A DNA stretch of 64,000 nucleotides, from NCBI GenBank assembly GCA_030248135.1, contig JASANC010001847.1, positions 26,178 through 90,177 on the forward strand. The letters run 5' to 3'. The notes below the pieces were generated by a model. It was given only the letters and a program-made list of their open reading frames with translations, was not told where the DNA came from and made no database searches. Positions 41,701 to 52,586 of this stretch are shown here, piece after piece. This DNA is from Theristus sp. LFF4_11. Lineage: Eukaryota; Nematoda; Chromadorea; Monhysterida; Xyalidae. A program made the translations under genes and the position numbers. Each line of letters starts with the position of its first letter. The stretch's first letter is position 1.

Positions 41701-44700
41701 AGAATACAAAAATTCGATTCTGCAGCGGTTTTTATTTTAAATCAAATGCCCAAATATATTTCAGAACTACGTACCTTAGAAAGACGCCTTCTTCGTGCAA
41801 GTGAGTCAGTGCCTGTAAGATATCAACCATCCACTGCCGAATTAGCAACTCAGGCAATCGCAAGTTTGCTGGCCAACTGTCGCATTGTTCAGCACATCTG
41901 AAAAACTGTATAAATTACAGTAAAAAACTTTTGGAATAAAAAACACGTCAATTTACATAAGTTTGTATTTCAAAACAATTTCCATTGGAGTTTTTGGACT
42001 AAAGCACGGTTCCTGCCACAATAAATAATAAAAAAGATTACCTTTTTACAAGCGACCAAGCTTCAGTAATATCAATTTGAGTAACGTTCTCACAAAAGAC
42101 GGATAGGTTTGTGCACACTGATTCATTTTCTTTATTATGCAGTCTCGTTAATTTGTCATCAAAATTTGCAGTCCAATTAGCATCACTGTTCTGAGAAGTA
42201 GATTTGGATGTATTGTTCGTCTGATCTGTTTCCTCTTCAAGAATACTGAAGTGTGCAGCGTTCGATTGAGATGTTTGTTGCAGCACCTGACTAAATGAGT
42301 TGTTGAATGGTTCCTCTGCATCAGTCCCTAAAAATAGCACTACATGCATACATGCATGCATAACACTATGATAATATCCATTTCTATAAACCTAACATCT
42401 ATATAAAAAGAAGAAAAAAACGTCACAGGTGAAACATAAACTAAAACGCCGTGAAACGCATGTTTTTGACATTGCAAACGCTTGTTAACGTGCATGTCTT
42501 CAGGATAGGATGCTATCAAGATCTACTAATGTATGTTTTGTGTGTAGCGTTTACACCATAGTTAGCACCGAATAACGTTGCTTAACGTTCCCGGAAACAT
42601 CTAAAAACGCCCTTGAACAACGTTGCTTAACGTCCCAGAGAACATGCATGATGTTGGCAAACTTTACTAAATGGTTAACGCGCGTTTCTTAACGTTTCCC
42701 GTTCTGTATCTCCAGTGCATTCTTTTTACTTTCAGTGGCTGTCAACGCGTTGTCAGTCGCTGTGAAGGCAGCGGGTTCACCAAAGCTGTCCCCGCTCTCA
42801 CGTGAACCAAGCACTCGATTGCCCTGAAATTATATGCAATTGTTACAAGAGTAAAAATTGAACTGTCTTAAAATCGACAGACAACTAACATGCAATATTT
42901 CCCCAAATAAAGTTTGATCAGTTGCTGATGACGTCTCCAACAAATTCACATCTAGTTCCAGCTCTTCCATTGCACCAACGCTAAATCGTACTTTACGTCC
43001 TGTGTAACTGGTCTTTCGTAATTGGCTGTGCTTTGTTGCTGCAGTCGACACAGTTTCCGAGAAGGACTGTTGAGGAGCTTCGGACGACTTGGTTACATCG
43101 GCCTTTGAAGCGACTGCTGATAACAAATACTTGGAACGTTCTAACGCTGCGAACGCTTCCAACCGCTTGGCTTCACCTTCTACATAGTCAGCTAAGAAGT
43201 TAGCCAACGATGGATACGGTGAATATTCGATAAGTAAAATTACTGCGGTGTCCGTTTCGTAGAACTGCAAAGACATGTTACACATAAAGCAAATGCTAGG
43301 TTCTAAAAAGCAAGCTGATGAATCATGATGAATGAAGAAAACTAAAATTGTTTTGTTGAGAAATCAAAGTTTGTTAAGTTCCAACTTTGATCAGTGAGAC
43401 CATGTGTGGCACTTGAATTGGCACAAAATTTTCGCTTGTACTACTCGTGAACGACGCTGCTGACTGTACGCGGTAATGGCAAGTTTTGTCCAAAAACTTC
43501 AATACGAAATGCTCGTCGGTTGTTGTATTTCTGACGAGTTGAACAGAAGCGCAGTTCAACCGGTGGCTCAACGTTGTTACGTAGTGAAAATTGCGTAGCT
43601 CTGACCGTTCTCCCTTAAAAAGTTTACATGTAATAATGGTTATCAACAGTACCTCGTGAACACGAGTTTCATAGATAGGATCACAACCTGAAATGCGATG
43701 AGTGTCGGATCTTGCACCGCTGGCGCGCTGACGGTTGCCGCCCATTTGTCGACGTCAAAAGTACCGCTGTCAAATGCCAAATGTGCCCGATAAAGTCGTT
43801 CAGCTCTCAGTAAATATTTGGCTGTTTTTTTGCGCACGGCGTTTCGTCGGCCAATGTCTTGCTCCTGTTGAACGCCTAAAAGTGTGAGACACGTTTGTTT
43901 TGCGCTGGTATTTAAGATTCATGCTTACTTGTCTTGTTTCCAAATATTTCTGCCTCTTTTTAATTAGCCATAAAGTTCTCCCACTAATCCCACTTGCCTT
44001 GTAACATTAAATTTACAGCTGACTTGTAGCAAGTAAAGGCCAATTCATAAGCTGTTTCAACTTCCGCGCGTTGCGCCGATGATATGAACGCTGCAGCTTG
44101 AACAACATAATCGTCTCCACAGTTTCTGGTATCAAACACGTTGCTACCTTTACTCGATCTAATGCCTTGGTCACGAGTTTTTAACAAACTATTGTCTTCT
44201 CGCTTTCTGCCAACCACCAGTCTCAGTATGGGGCTCCTTGTTGTTTTGCTTTGTTTGATTATTTTTTTAGCTGGTGATGCCGTTTCGCTACTGGTATACG
44301 ACTGAAAATTTCTTTCATCATGTCGATGGCGCCTGAGAATCGAATCCATGTTGCTGTCACTGCGTGCCTGTTTAAAAATTAAAAACTAGTTTTTGCGTTT
44401 TAAATGGCTCAAACTATAATGCAAATTCATTGCAGTGTCGTACGTTCTGTGAATCATAGTAAATAATAAAAACCATACCGATTTCAATGAGGATATTTGA
44501 GGCGTCGTATCCGCAGCTGCTGAATGCTTCAAAAGAGGAAAGAACTTTGATATTTTACTTGGCGACTCTCGGGCCACTGATTGGTTATGTTGATCTGGTA
44601 TAGCTTCTTGGTTACTGCTTGAGGTTCCCTCGTCAATTTTTTCTGTTCTTCTAGGGCTAGATTGACCATGGTGACGAAAATCGTCATAAGCAATGTTCTG

Positions 44701-46880
44701 ATCTTCAGGAACCAATAAACAATCTTGAATAGAAAACAACTGCTGTGGCGTTGCGCAACTGCTAGCTAATGATTCGGTAGAATCTGCAATGTTACAATAA
44801 TCGATAAAAAGATTGCATCAATTGATTTTTTTAGCGTCTTGCCTGTTCTTGCAGATGCGCTACCATCTTGATTTGATGTCGTTTGTAGACGCTCGACTTG
44901 ATCATCAATCAGTTTTAACTTCGATATTGCCTAAAACATTTATTCTGTCAAAAGTACTAGAAATGTAACCACTTCTTGCACCTTAAGTTCAAGTTACCTG
45001 CAAAATACCGAGGCTGTCATTTAACCACGCTTGAGGCTGGTCATTTGAAGTTTGCGTATCAGAATGTTCTGATAAATCCGCTTTGCCACCATTTGTGTTC
45101 TGTTGTCTTGTGGACTGATGCGCTGTGATGTAGGACAGATCATCATGTTTGGAGTGTAGCACGAACAACGGTTCATGTGATATTTCTGAAGGAGTGACGC
45201 TATCTAATTGCGAAGTCATTCCCGAAGCACCCGGCTGTTGAGAACCATCAATCGTTTGTTGCGTACAGTCAATGTGTGGGACATTTGATGAAATTGTATT
45301 AGCTGTTTCTTCCAGCACTGAATTGTTATTTATAACCGAACGATTTGTCAACAAACATTTGTCGTTTGAAGCTATATCGAAATCATTATTGTCGTTGTGA
45401 TCTTCTGAAGGCCCATGGCATAACCTTTTGTATCTGTAATAAAAAACATAACTTTCACTTTCATCAACTAACGGAATTACAGAGGTGTACCGTGAAATGC
45501 ACATGAAATACATATCGGATGACAACCTCATTATACCTTGCATTTACCTGGCGACGTTGTCTACGGTGCGCACAGTGGTGGCGTTAGAAACTTCTGGTGG
45601 AAGTGTCATAGTGAAGTCGGATCTTGTCGATCTCAGTTCAGATGAAGGTTCTTCCTCATTTAGGTTTGATTCAATATTACCAGAATCCTCACTCTGTGGT
45701 GACGACGTGGATGGACGCGCAGGAGACAACGTGGGCATCAGTGCTGCATACTGCAACGCGTCGTCCGGCTCAACTTCGAATTCCTGTTAATTTGTGAACA
45801 ATGTAATACAGTATTACCATTTTTTAGGTTCTGCAACTCAGTTCGTTAGCAGACGTAAGAAAAAGAAATTTACTTTCAATGATTCAATATTTATGTGGCA
45901 ATTCAAAATAGCCTAAGTGACCCGGACCTATTTTGGAGACTTGGATCACTGAATTCCCGCGTCGTGCATGAATCTGTTCACCTATCTATGCACGCATTGA
46001 GTCTTGGTGCTAAAATAAAAATACTACATGCTGAACATTTTCATTAAAATATATGTAGGTATATGTTATCCTATCTTTAGGTTTCGAGACTCAATGCGTT
46101 TACACGCAGGGAGGGGAAAACGTTTGACAGATTGCGCGGGGCGGGAATTCAAATTCACGGTGCCGTCGCATTGAGGATTTGCATTTTTTTGTTTTAGCTG
46201 TGTGGCTTTTCCCAGAGCATAAAACTTTAGTGTCTACAAACCTTCTGAAACGATAATAGCCAGTGTCAATAAAGTTTCGAAACAGCCGTTTACCGCGAGA
46301 AATTGAACAAACTGCACCACGCGTGACAACAAACGATTGCCAAGTGAAAACACCAGAAATGCTTCAGCGGTCGCTCGACGTTCCGATATGACTGCTGGAT
46401 CGTGTTTACCTTAAATACATGATAAATCAGCACAAAATAATGCAAAGTGAAATCAAAAAGCAACAAACCAAAGATTTTTGGCTTTGAAAATTCCGGAAAA
46501 TCTCCCTTCAAATGCAACTGTTGATGAACATGACTTAGTTGTTGGTGAAGCTCATGCAACCGTTTGTAACGCGTCCACAACACGTAACGAACAGTGTCAT
46601 ACTCAAGTGCGTTTTTTGGTGTCGCCTGAACAAAACCTGTCGTCTTTGGTTGTTTCTTGTTTTAACTGTGCTTTAGGATGCGTGCTGTCAATAAAGAAGA
46701 ATCAAAAAAACATTTTCCAACAACCTGAATAACAATTTTGTAAGCCGTGTATTTATCAGGATGTTCAAATGCTTCTGGCACCGAAATTGTGTGATTGTAT
46801 TTGTCGAAGTCGTTTACCAACGGATGATCGTGAGCCTCTTGCGCTGATTCCACAGCTGCATTCGTTTGGACGTTCATCAA
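38721..46880 (-). CDS. RPS6KC1: RPS6KC1-like PX-MIT pseudokinase, 18 exons
   Basis: Exons: 46880-46725, 46625-46469, 46409-46294, 45783-45548, 45433-44998, 44930-44843 (or -44864), 44783-44479, 44367-43998, 43875-43688, 43613-43386, 43264-42890, 42824-42803, 42327-42042, 41897-41775, 41697-41570, 39175-39087, 39002-38908, 38811-38721; about 1155-1162 residues. The PX domain spans exons 1-3 (KYTAYKIV, VLWTRYKRLHELHQQL). A Ser-rich acidic region follows. The MIT domain is AAAFISSAQRAEVETAYELA with KKTAKYLLRAERLYRAHL. The kinase domain is split by an insert, as in human RPS6KC1: HFVLKFLDK keeps the Lys, but the HRD site reads LRELSLDN and DFG is absent (LTYQS). The APE site reads APPE. The end is RAHPFFRGVAWEDE. 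The human protein binds PI3P and sphingosine kinase on endosomes; catalysis is unlikely here. Confidence 0.9.
39194..41522 (+). mobile_element. Non-autonomous Helitron 2 (in RPS6KC1 intron)
   Basis: It starts TCTATAATACTAAAACAGG after an A, and ends with the CCGTGCC-GTA-GGCACGG hairpin, nine bases and CTAG before T. The final 41 bases equal those of Helitron 1. Inside, 39940-41450 is a tandem array of degenerate units around GAACGGGATAGTTGTTGCTG, with a near-perfect 111-bp doubling (from about 40095 and 40206) and a larger repeat of about 510 bp (from about 40046 and 40554). There is no Rep/helicase frame. It is inserted opposite to the host gene. Confidence 0.87.
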
Positions 46881-47383
46881 CGCATTTCAATGTATTTCAG
46901 TCGAAGAGAAAACTTCGTTACGATGTTGCTCGACAGGCAAAACAGAATTCATGCGGAACGCTGTAAAACACGTTTCATAAGCATACGACCAAAATGGTTT
47001 GTGTTTGAAACAATTCAAGACAAGTGGCAACGTCGTTGGTAAATAAATCATCAAGCTTCTTTCCGTTAATACATGGAAGCGTGCAAACATAAAACATGCA
47101 GAAAAAAACAAAACAAAAAATTATGGAAAAAATGTGACAAAATTAACTGTTTCATTGATCTGAGACGTTCATGCCTTCATGCTTTTTGTTTTGGTCTCAG
47201 AATGCAGTATCTGACGTGATGTGTACAGCGTGTGCCATAAAGCCAAAGACCGTGAACCAACAAAATGTTTCAGCATCAGTTTGTTGATGCGTTCGTTTGT
47301 TTGTGTGTTTTCCGTTGCGAGCGAACGAGTGTTTACAACTTAACGTTGCAGCTCTGCCTACGAATATTTGTGTGATCAGAGGG

Positions 47384-47657
47384 TACAGTGTGGCCGAACA
47401 ATTAAGGCAGTCCTTGTATTCTCCATCAGGCGCGATCAATCGCGGACTAGGGTTGTCTTTTTCAAGAATGCCAAGATAACTCCCAATCGTGTGTGCAAGG
47501 GAGAAAGAGTGTGTTCACGAAGAATCAATTCGTTTAAAAAGACAAGTCAAATTTGACACACAATTGGGTTTTTCTGATCGACTTTTTTCTTTCATTCAGA
47601 TATCGCGCGCTCATGACACCCTGAAAAAAGCTGCCATGTTTTCTCGGCTATTCCGTA
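47384..47657. mobile_element. Tc1-like MITE, copy 1
   Basis: The left end reads TACAGTGTGGCCGAACAATT and the right end, reverse complemented, TACGGAATAGCCGAGAAAAC. It shares order and wording with 58453-58735, including GCGCGCTC and CCTGAAAAAAGCTGCCATGT. A short helix-turn-helix-like remnant may be coded in both. No intact transposase. Confidence 0.65.
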
Positions 47658-47736
47658 TTTACATGCACCACAGGCAGATTCGATGAATGAGTGTAAAAAT
47701 TTTTGATAAAAATGCAGAAAGAAAACCCCTCGCATA

Positions 47737-48198
47737 TACCGTATTACCCCCATTAAACCCCCCCACCATTAATCCCTCCCCACCAAAACCCCCCACCCCC
47801 CGACCAGTTTCCGAATAATCCCCCCCCCACAAATAATCCTCCATGGGGGATTATTGGAGACCTGTTTGAAACACATACCCAGCGAATTCAGTGGCTGGTT
47901 GCAGTGAAAATGATGAAATTGTGCTACCAAAGGCCCCAAATGGGTGAGTTAATAGTAATTTCATTACAAAAGGCTGTTATAAAAGGAAATTTCTATGTAG
48001 AGTAGAAGTTTCTGCAACTTTCTTGCCTGCCATGCAATGTATTTTTGCCATTTTTCAACAAACCCCCACCCCTAGAATTTTTTTGTAAATAAACCCCCCC
48101 CCCCCCCCCAATACTCCCCCCCCCCCCAATAAACCCCCACCCCTAAAAGTCGCTGACGTATTAATCCCCCATGGGGCTTTATTGGGGGTAATACGGTA
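47737..48198. mobile_element. G-rich TIR element family B, copy 2 (inverted)
   Basis: It begins TACCGTATTACCCCCATTAA and ends TTGGGGGTAATACGGTA. The inside is the reverse complement of the copies at 21876 and 48707, with C runs on this strand and several substitutions, so it is older. Confidence 0.8.
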
Positions 48199-48706
48199 TT
48201 TATTAAAAATATGTTGTGATTTAATTATGAAAATTTAATTGTGATGTTTTAAAATAATAAATTCTATCTTGCTTTTTTGCCCTATTGCATTTTTTGCCCG
48301 CCAACGATATAACGTTTGGTGCAACATGATAAATTGTATGGTTTCAACGCATATTAAATCAATATTCTGAAAACCGATTGGCTGTTGAGGTGGGCACATG
48401 TGCTTGCTTCTGTGATGTTGAAGACGACTCGCTTGGAAAAGAAACCTGAAATCTAGCAAGCAGTTGCCATTTGAAACAGCCCACAGAAGCAAAGGAACAA
48501 TGCAATTATTAAAGGTTGTTATTGCTCTGCAACGGTGCATGTGCTATTTTACTGGCGCGGTTGGATATCGATGCATTTCCATGGAAACTTGCTGTTTTGT
48601 TCATGTTCATGTTCAATATTGACCTCAAATTGAGTTAGTTTCATCCAACTACACACTCTCATGAGACGAATATAGAAAGAAACTACACACTGAAAGCAAA
48701 ACCGTA

Positions 48707-49163
48707 TACCGTATTACCTCTATTAAACCCCCATGGGGGTTTATTTCTTCAGCGACTTCTGGGGGTGGGGGTTTATTTTTGGGGGGGGGGGATTATTTTT
48801 GGGGGGGGGTTTATTTGGAAACCATTTTGCGGGGGGGGCAAAATGGCAAAAATACCTTCCATGGCAGGAAGGAAGTCGCAGAAACTTCTACTTTTCACAG
48901 AGATTTCCTTTGGTAACAGCCTTTTGTAATGAAATTACCGCCAACTCATCCCTTTGGGGCTTTTGGTAGCACAATTTCACCAATGTCACTGCATTCAGCC
49001 ACTGAATTCGCTAGGTATGTGTTTCAAACAGGTTTCTAATAAACCCCCATGGGGGTTTATTTTTGGGGGGGATTATTTGGAAACTTGTCGAGGGGGTGGG
49101 GGTTTATTTTTGGGGGGGGGGTTTAATTTTGGGGGGGGGGGGTTTAATAGAGGTAATACGGTA
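48707..49163. mobile_element. G-rich TIR element family B, copy 3
   Basis: Almost identical to the copy at 21876-22330 (same CCATGGCAGGAAGGAAGTCG core, same palindromes), which suggests recent movement. TACCGTATTACCTCTATTAA and its inverted partner form the ends. It ends 98 bases upstream of the Kv channel ATG. Confidence 0.88.
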
Positions 49164-49261
49164 AGTGCTTCTAGAAAAAAGCTTCTGTAAAACTTGAAAA
49201 CAATTCTATAAAAAACAGAAAACAAGTAACGAACTAAAACAAAAGGCAACGCGGTGTAGCG

Positions 49262-52200
49262 ATGAGTAGTGACAACCGTGTAATACTGAACGTCAGCGGC
49301 ATCCGCTACGAGACGTACCAGCACATTCTGCGAAAGATTCCGGCCACCCGGCTGTCAAAACTGTCCGTCAACCTTGCCAATTACGATGCCGTCTTGAACG
49401 AGTACTTCTTCGACAGACACCCGGGCGTTTTCCAGGAAATACTCAATTATTACAGGACTGGTGAGTGCAGCACGAGATTATTGGTAACAGTTTACTACTT
49501 TACTACGGGATGCTGACCACGGCTACTAAAACACGATTATTACATTGCATGTAACACGTGAACGCGACCCGTTATCGCAGTCGGAATGAGATTGTTGCCA
49601 CTGTTCTATAACATATCCAACTAGCTGGTTGGTTGATACATGCATTTTGTGGATGAATTGTTGTGGAGGGGGAGGCAGTTTGGTTTGCATTTTGTTTGAC
49701 TGTTCCATACAGGCAAACTGCACTACCCGACGAACGTTTGTGGTCCGCTGTTTGAAGAAGAGCTCAGGTTCTGGGACCTCGACTCGAATCAAGTGGAGCC
49801 TTGTTGCTGGATGACGTACACGATGCACAGGCACATTTGTATTGTCTTTTTTGTGCTCTGCGACTGAATGCACGACGCATGGATAAAGAATCAATTTCAT
49901 GCTTGACATGGCACTTCAAAAATGCTGAAGTGACCCGGAGTACCTGAAATTACAGGACAGAGCCATCGAATTGACCGCATCGTAACTAATTTCCTGAAGT
50001 GAATAGAAGCTTTCAGCTGCAAAACCAAAAAATAGTGAACCCAACGGTTGTTAGCAATTGCCGCTGATTGTGATTTTTAGTTTTTTTTGCTCTGGTGTTT
50101 ATGAAGGCGAGCGATTCCATTAAAATATAAAAACTCTCCATGCGGCCTAGCATTTAGAGATACCGAAGAGACCCTGGCCGTGATTGAGTCGCTCGATATT
50201 GACGACCGAGACCAGATGCTCTCGGAGGCTGAGATCGCCGCGAAATTCGGCTGGGAAGATGACTTCTATGCTGGTCAACTGACAAAATGGCAAAAGTTGA
50301 AGCCGATGCTTTGGGCACTTTGGGACGACCCGTTCAGCTCGCGAATGGCACGGGTACGTTCATGGTGCCACCAAATGTGCAGAGACTTCAAGAAGTTATT
50401 GCTGGAGACAGTGAGAAATGACGGCTTATCAAGCCCTTAACTGTTTTGTTTGCTTCTGCGCTTTGAAGGTTTGTCAAAAAAAAGCAAATTCAACCTCCAA
50501 ATTAGTTGGTACGGTACTGTGTGTGCATGGTTGTTACGTTTCGTGTTCCCACGGCGATCTGTCATGAAATTCCAGGTGATTGAAACAATTTCCATCTTTT
50601 TCGTCATCGTCTCCGTGTTGGTGTTCGTCCTGAAAACCGATCCCCGTGTGCACATTCCGCACATTCGCGTCGCTCGTGTCACCGCAGGCAGAAATGCGTC
50701 TCAGTTTCGGTCACCACATGACACCAACTCAACTGATGATCTTCATGATCGTGATTTAGTGTTCGACAAAAACAGTGCATCGAATGCCGGAATTGAACAC
50801 AACGCTGAATCGTTTTTTATGCAACATCAACATCACCGTCAACATCAGCTGCCATTGAGCGCTCTGCTTGCGGTTCGACCGCCAGCAACACTCGTCTACA
50901 AGTCGATGAATCCGGTTGGTCAATATGTGAACCAACATTCATAATTTTGGAAGCAGTCTGGTTTTGTAGCAAAGGACTAAAATACAGCTACCGAAATAAA
51001 ATGGGCTTGGTTATTCGCACTTGAATGAATCAATTAGTCTCCTTGCAGGAGAACAGGAATTAGTGGCAATGTTGTGGTTTTGTAAAGAAAAAAGAATTTG
51101 AGGTTGGCAACAAAAATGGCTTTTCAAAAAAAACTTTTTTCAATGCGTGAGTTCACCGTGATACACATTGGCAGGCGCACGCAGCGTTCACGCACATTGA
51201 GCTGGTGTGCAACATTTGGTTCGCGATCGAGCTCGCAGTGCGATTTCTGTCGTGTCCGAGCAAGCGGAGATTCGTCACGGACGCAACGAACATCATGGAG
51301 CTGTTGGCGACGGTTGGCACTGCGTCTTGTTTATTATCAGTGCAGAAAAGGCAAGCAAGAAAAGACAAGCAGGTCGCAAGCACACCACATGGAGGCAAGC
51401 ACACCACCACGTTTCACCATACCAGTCGCATGGGTAATATACGTGTGATTTGCACTTTGCAGAGTTCATTCTACGTGGATCACATGATGTACTACGCACG
51501 TGCCAACTTCAAACCGTTTGAATTCATTGCCGTCGTCCGAATCATGCGTCTCGTGAAGCTCACACGAAACTCGCCCGGACTGAAGATCCTGCTGCAAACG
51601 TTCAAGGCGTCGCTCAGTGAACTGTTCCTGTTGTTGTTCTTTCTGCTCTCGATGATACTGATCTTTGCGTCACTCGTCTATTACGCTGAACGCATTGAGG
51701 TGATGACGTTGATGTGTTCACGCTGAACACTCAGTCATTTAGGAGACGCAAAACAGAGAGGCATTTATTCTGCAGGTGAACCCGAACAATCAGTTCACAA
51801 GCATTCCTGTTGGCTGCTGGTGGGCGATCGTGACGATGTGCACGATTGGCTTTGGCGATGTCGTCCCACAAACCATCACCGGCCGGCTCATTGGTTCGTG
51901 CACTGCTCAGAAGCATTCAAAACAGCAAACTCAATATGCTTTGAGAGGCGTACAGCTGAGTTGGACGATCACAGTTAAAGACATTAGACGCTCAAAAAGA
52001 CTAAAATTTGTTTCTCTTGTGACAGGCTCATGTTGTGCGATTCTATCAGTGCTGATGATTGCCCTGCCAGTGCCAGTCATTGTCAACAATTTCACCATGT
52101 TCTACTCGCACGCGCAAGCACGAGCGAAACTACCGAAACAACGTGGCCGCGTTTTGCAGGCGTGTTATGCTTTTTTTCAAAAACTGTTTAGCTTTTTTAC

Positions 52201-52338
52201 TTGAAAAGAGAGGTAAAATCAGCTTGGTCAGAACATGGTGATTTTTTGCTATTTTTGGTTCTATTGATTGGTTTTTAGGCTGCCCCTGGAGCATCGACAG
52301 CGCCGGTTGGTGGTGGTAAAATGCCGAAAAATTTGTAG
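49262..52338 (+). CDS. Shaw/Kv3-type voltage-gated potassium channel
   Basis: Exons: 49262-49460, 49713-49830, 50158-50353, 50576-50914, 51175-51312, 51463-51699, 51776-51893, 52026-52159, 52279-52338; 512 residues. T1 domain: [13 protein letters not shown] through [18 protein letters not shown] to [13 protein letters not shown], with the zinc ligands H, C, C, C. S1 is [17 protein letters not shown], followed by a long His/Asn-rich extracellular loop. S4 is [20 protein letters not shown]. The pore is [20 protein letters not shown], so GFG where Shaw channels have GYG. S6 is [13 protein letters not shown] with the PVP bend. The T1, S4 and S6 sequences match Shaw (Kv3) best. Two junctions look like GC-AG introns: after 49830 (needed for [10 protein letters not shown]) and after 52159. 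Without the latter the protein would end [14 protein letters not shown] (stop at 52202-52204). Confidence 0.93.
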
Positions 52339-52586
52339 TTGAGTGCAGAAACTTGATGTAAACTTGTGATGTGCTGTTGATTGATGTAAACTTTATTGAT
52401 GAATTTGTTCCGGACATCTTTTCAACAGTTGTTTGTTAAAACCAAAAATTTTGCCGCACAATTTGTTGTACGGTTTCGGAGGTCTTCGGTCAGTTGTTAA
52501 TGTCCAGAAAGCATTCATTGCTGATGCACTTTGACTTCATCCTTTTCTACCTGAAAAACGCACACGAATAACCTTTCAAACATCAT

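Larger units (their letters stand above)
46881..49261. other. Spacer between divergent RPS6KC1-like and Kv genes
   Basis: It separates the start of the pseudokinase gene (minus) from the Kv channel start (plus), so both promoters should be here. Much of it is mobile DNA: a Tc1-like MITE (47384-47657) and two G-rich TIR elements (47737-48198 and 48707-49163). 48200-48700 is AT-rich without a feature. Only 98 bases separate the last element from the Kv ATG. Confidence 0.65.

Noticed and set aside
42720..42802. Longer version of the 42824 exon
   Set aside because: The frame hits a stop (TTTGGGTGA); ending at 42803 with the strong GTGAGA donor keeps the frame into the next exon.
51313..51462. 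Reading straight through the S2-S3 region of the Kv gene as one exon
   Set aside because: The frame stays open by chance, but the residues (KRQARKDKQ and so on) do not fit; splicing ACG|GTTGGC to GCAG|AGT restores the Shaw alignment.
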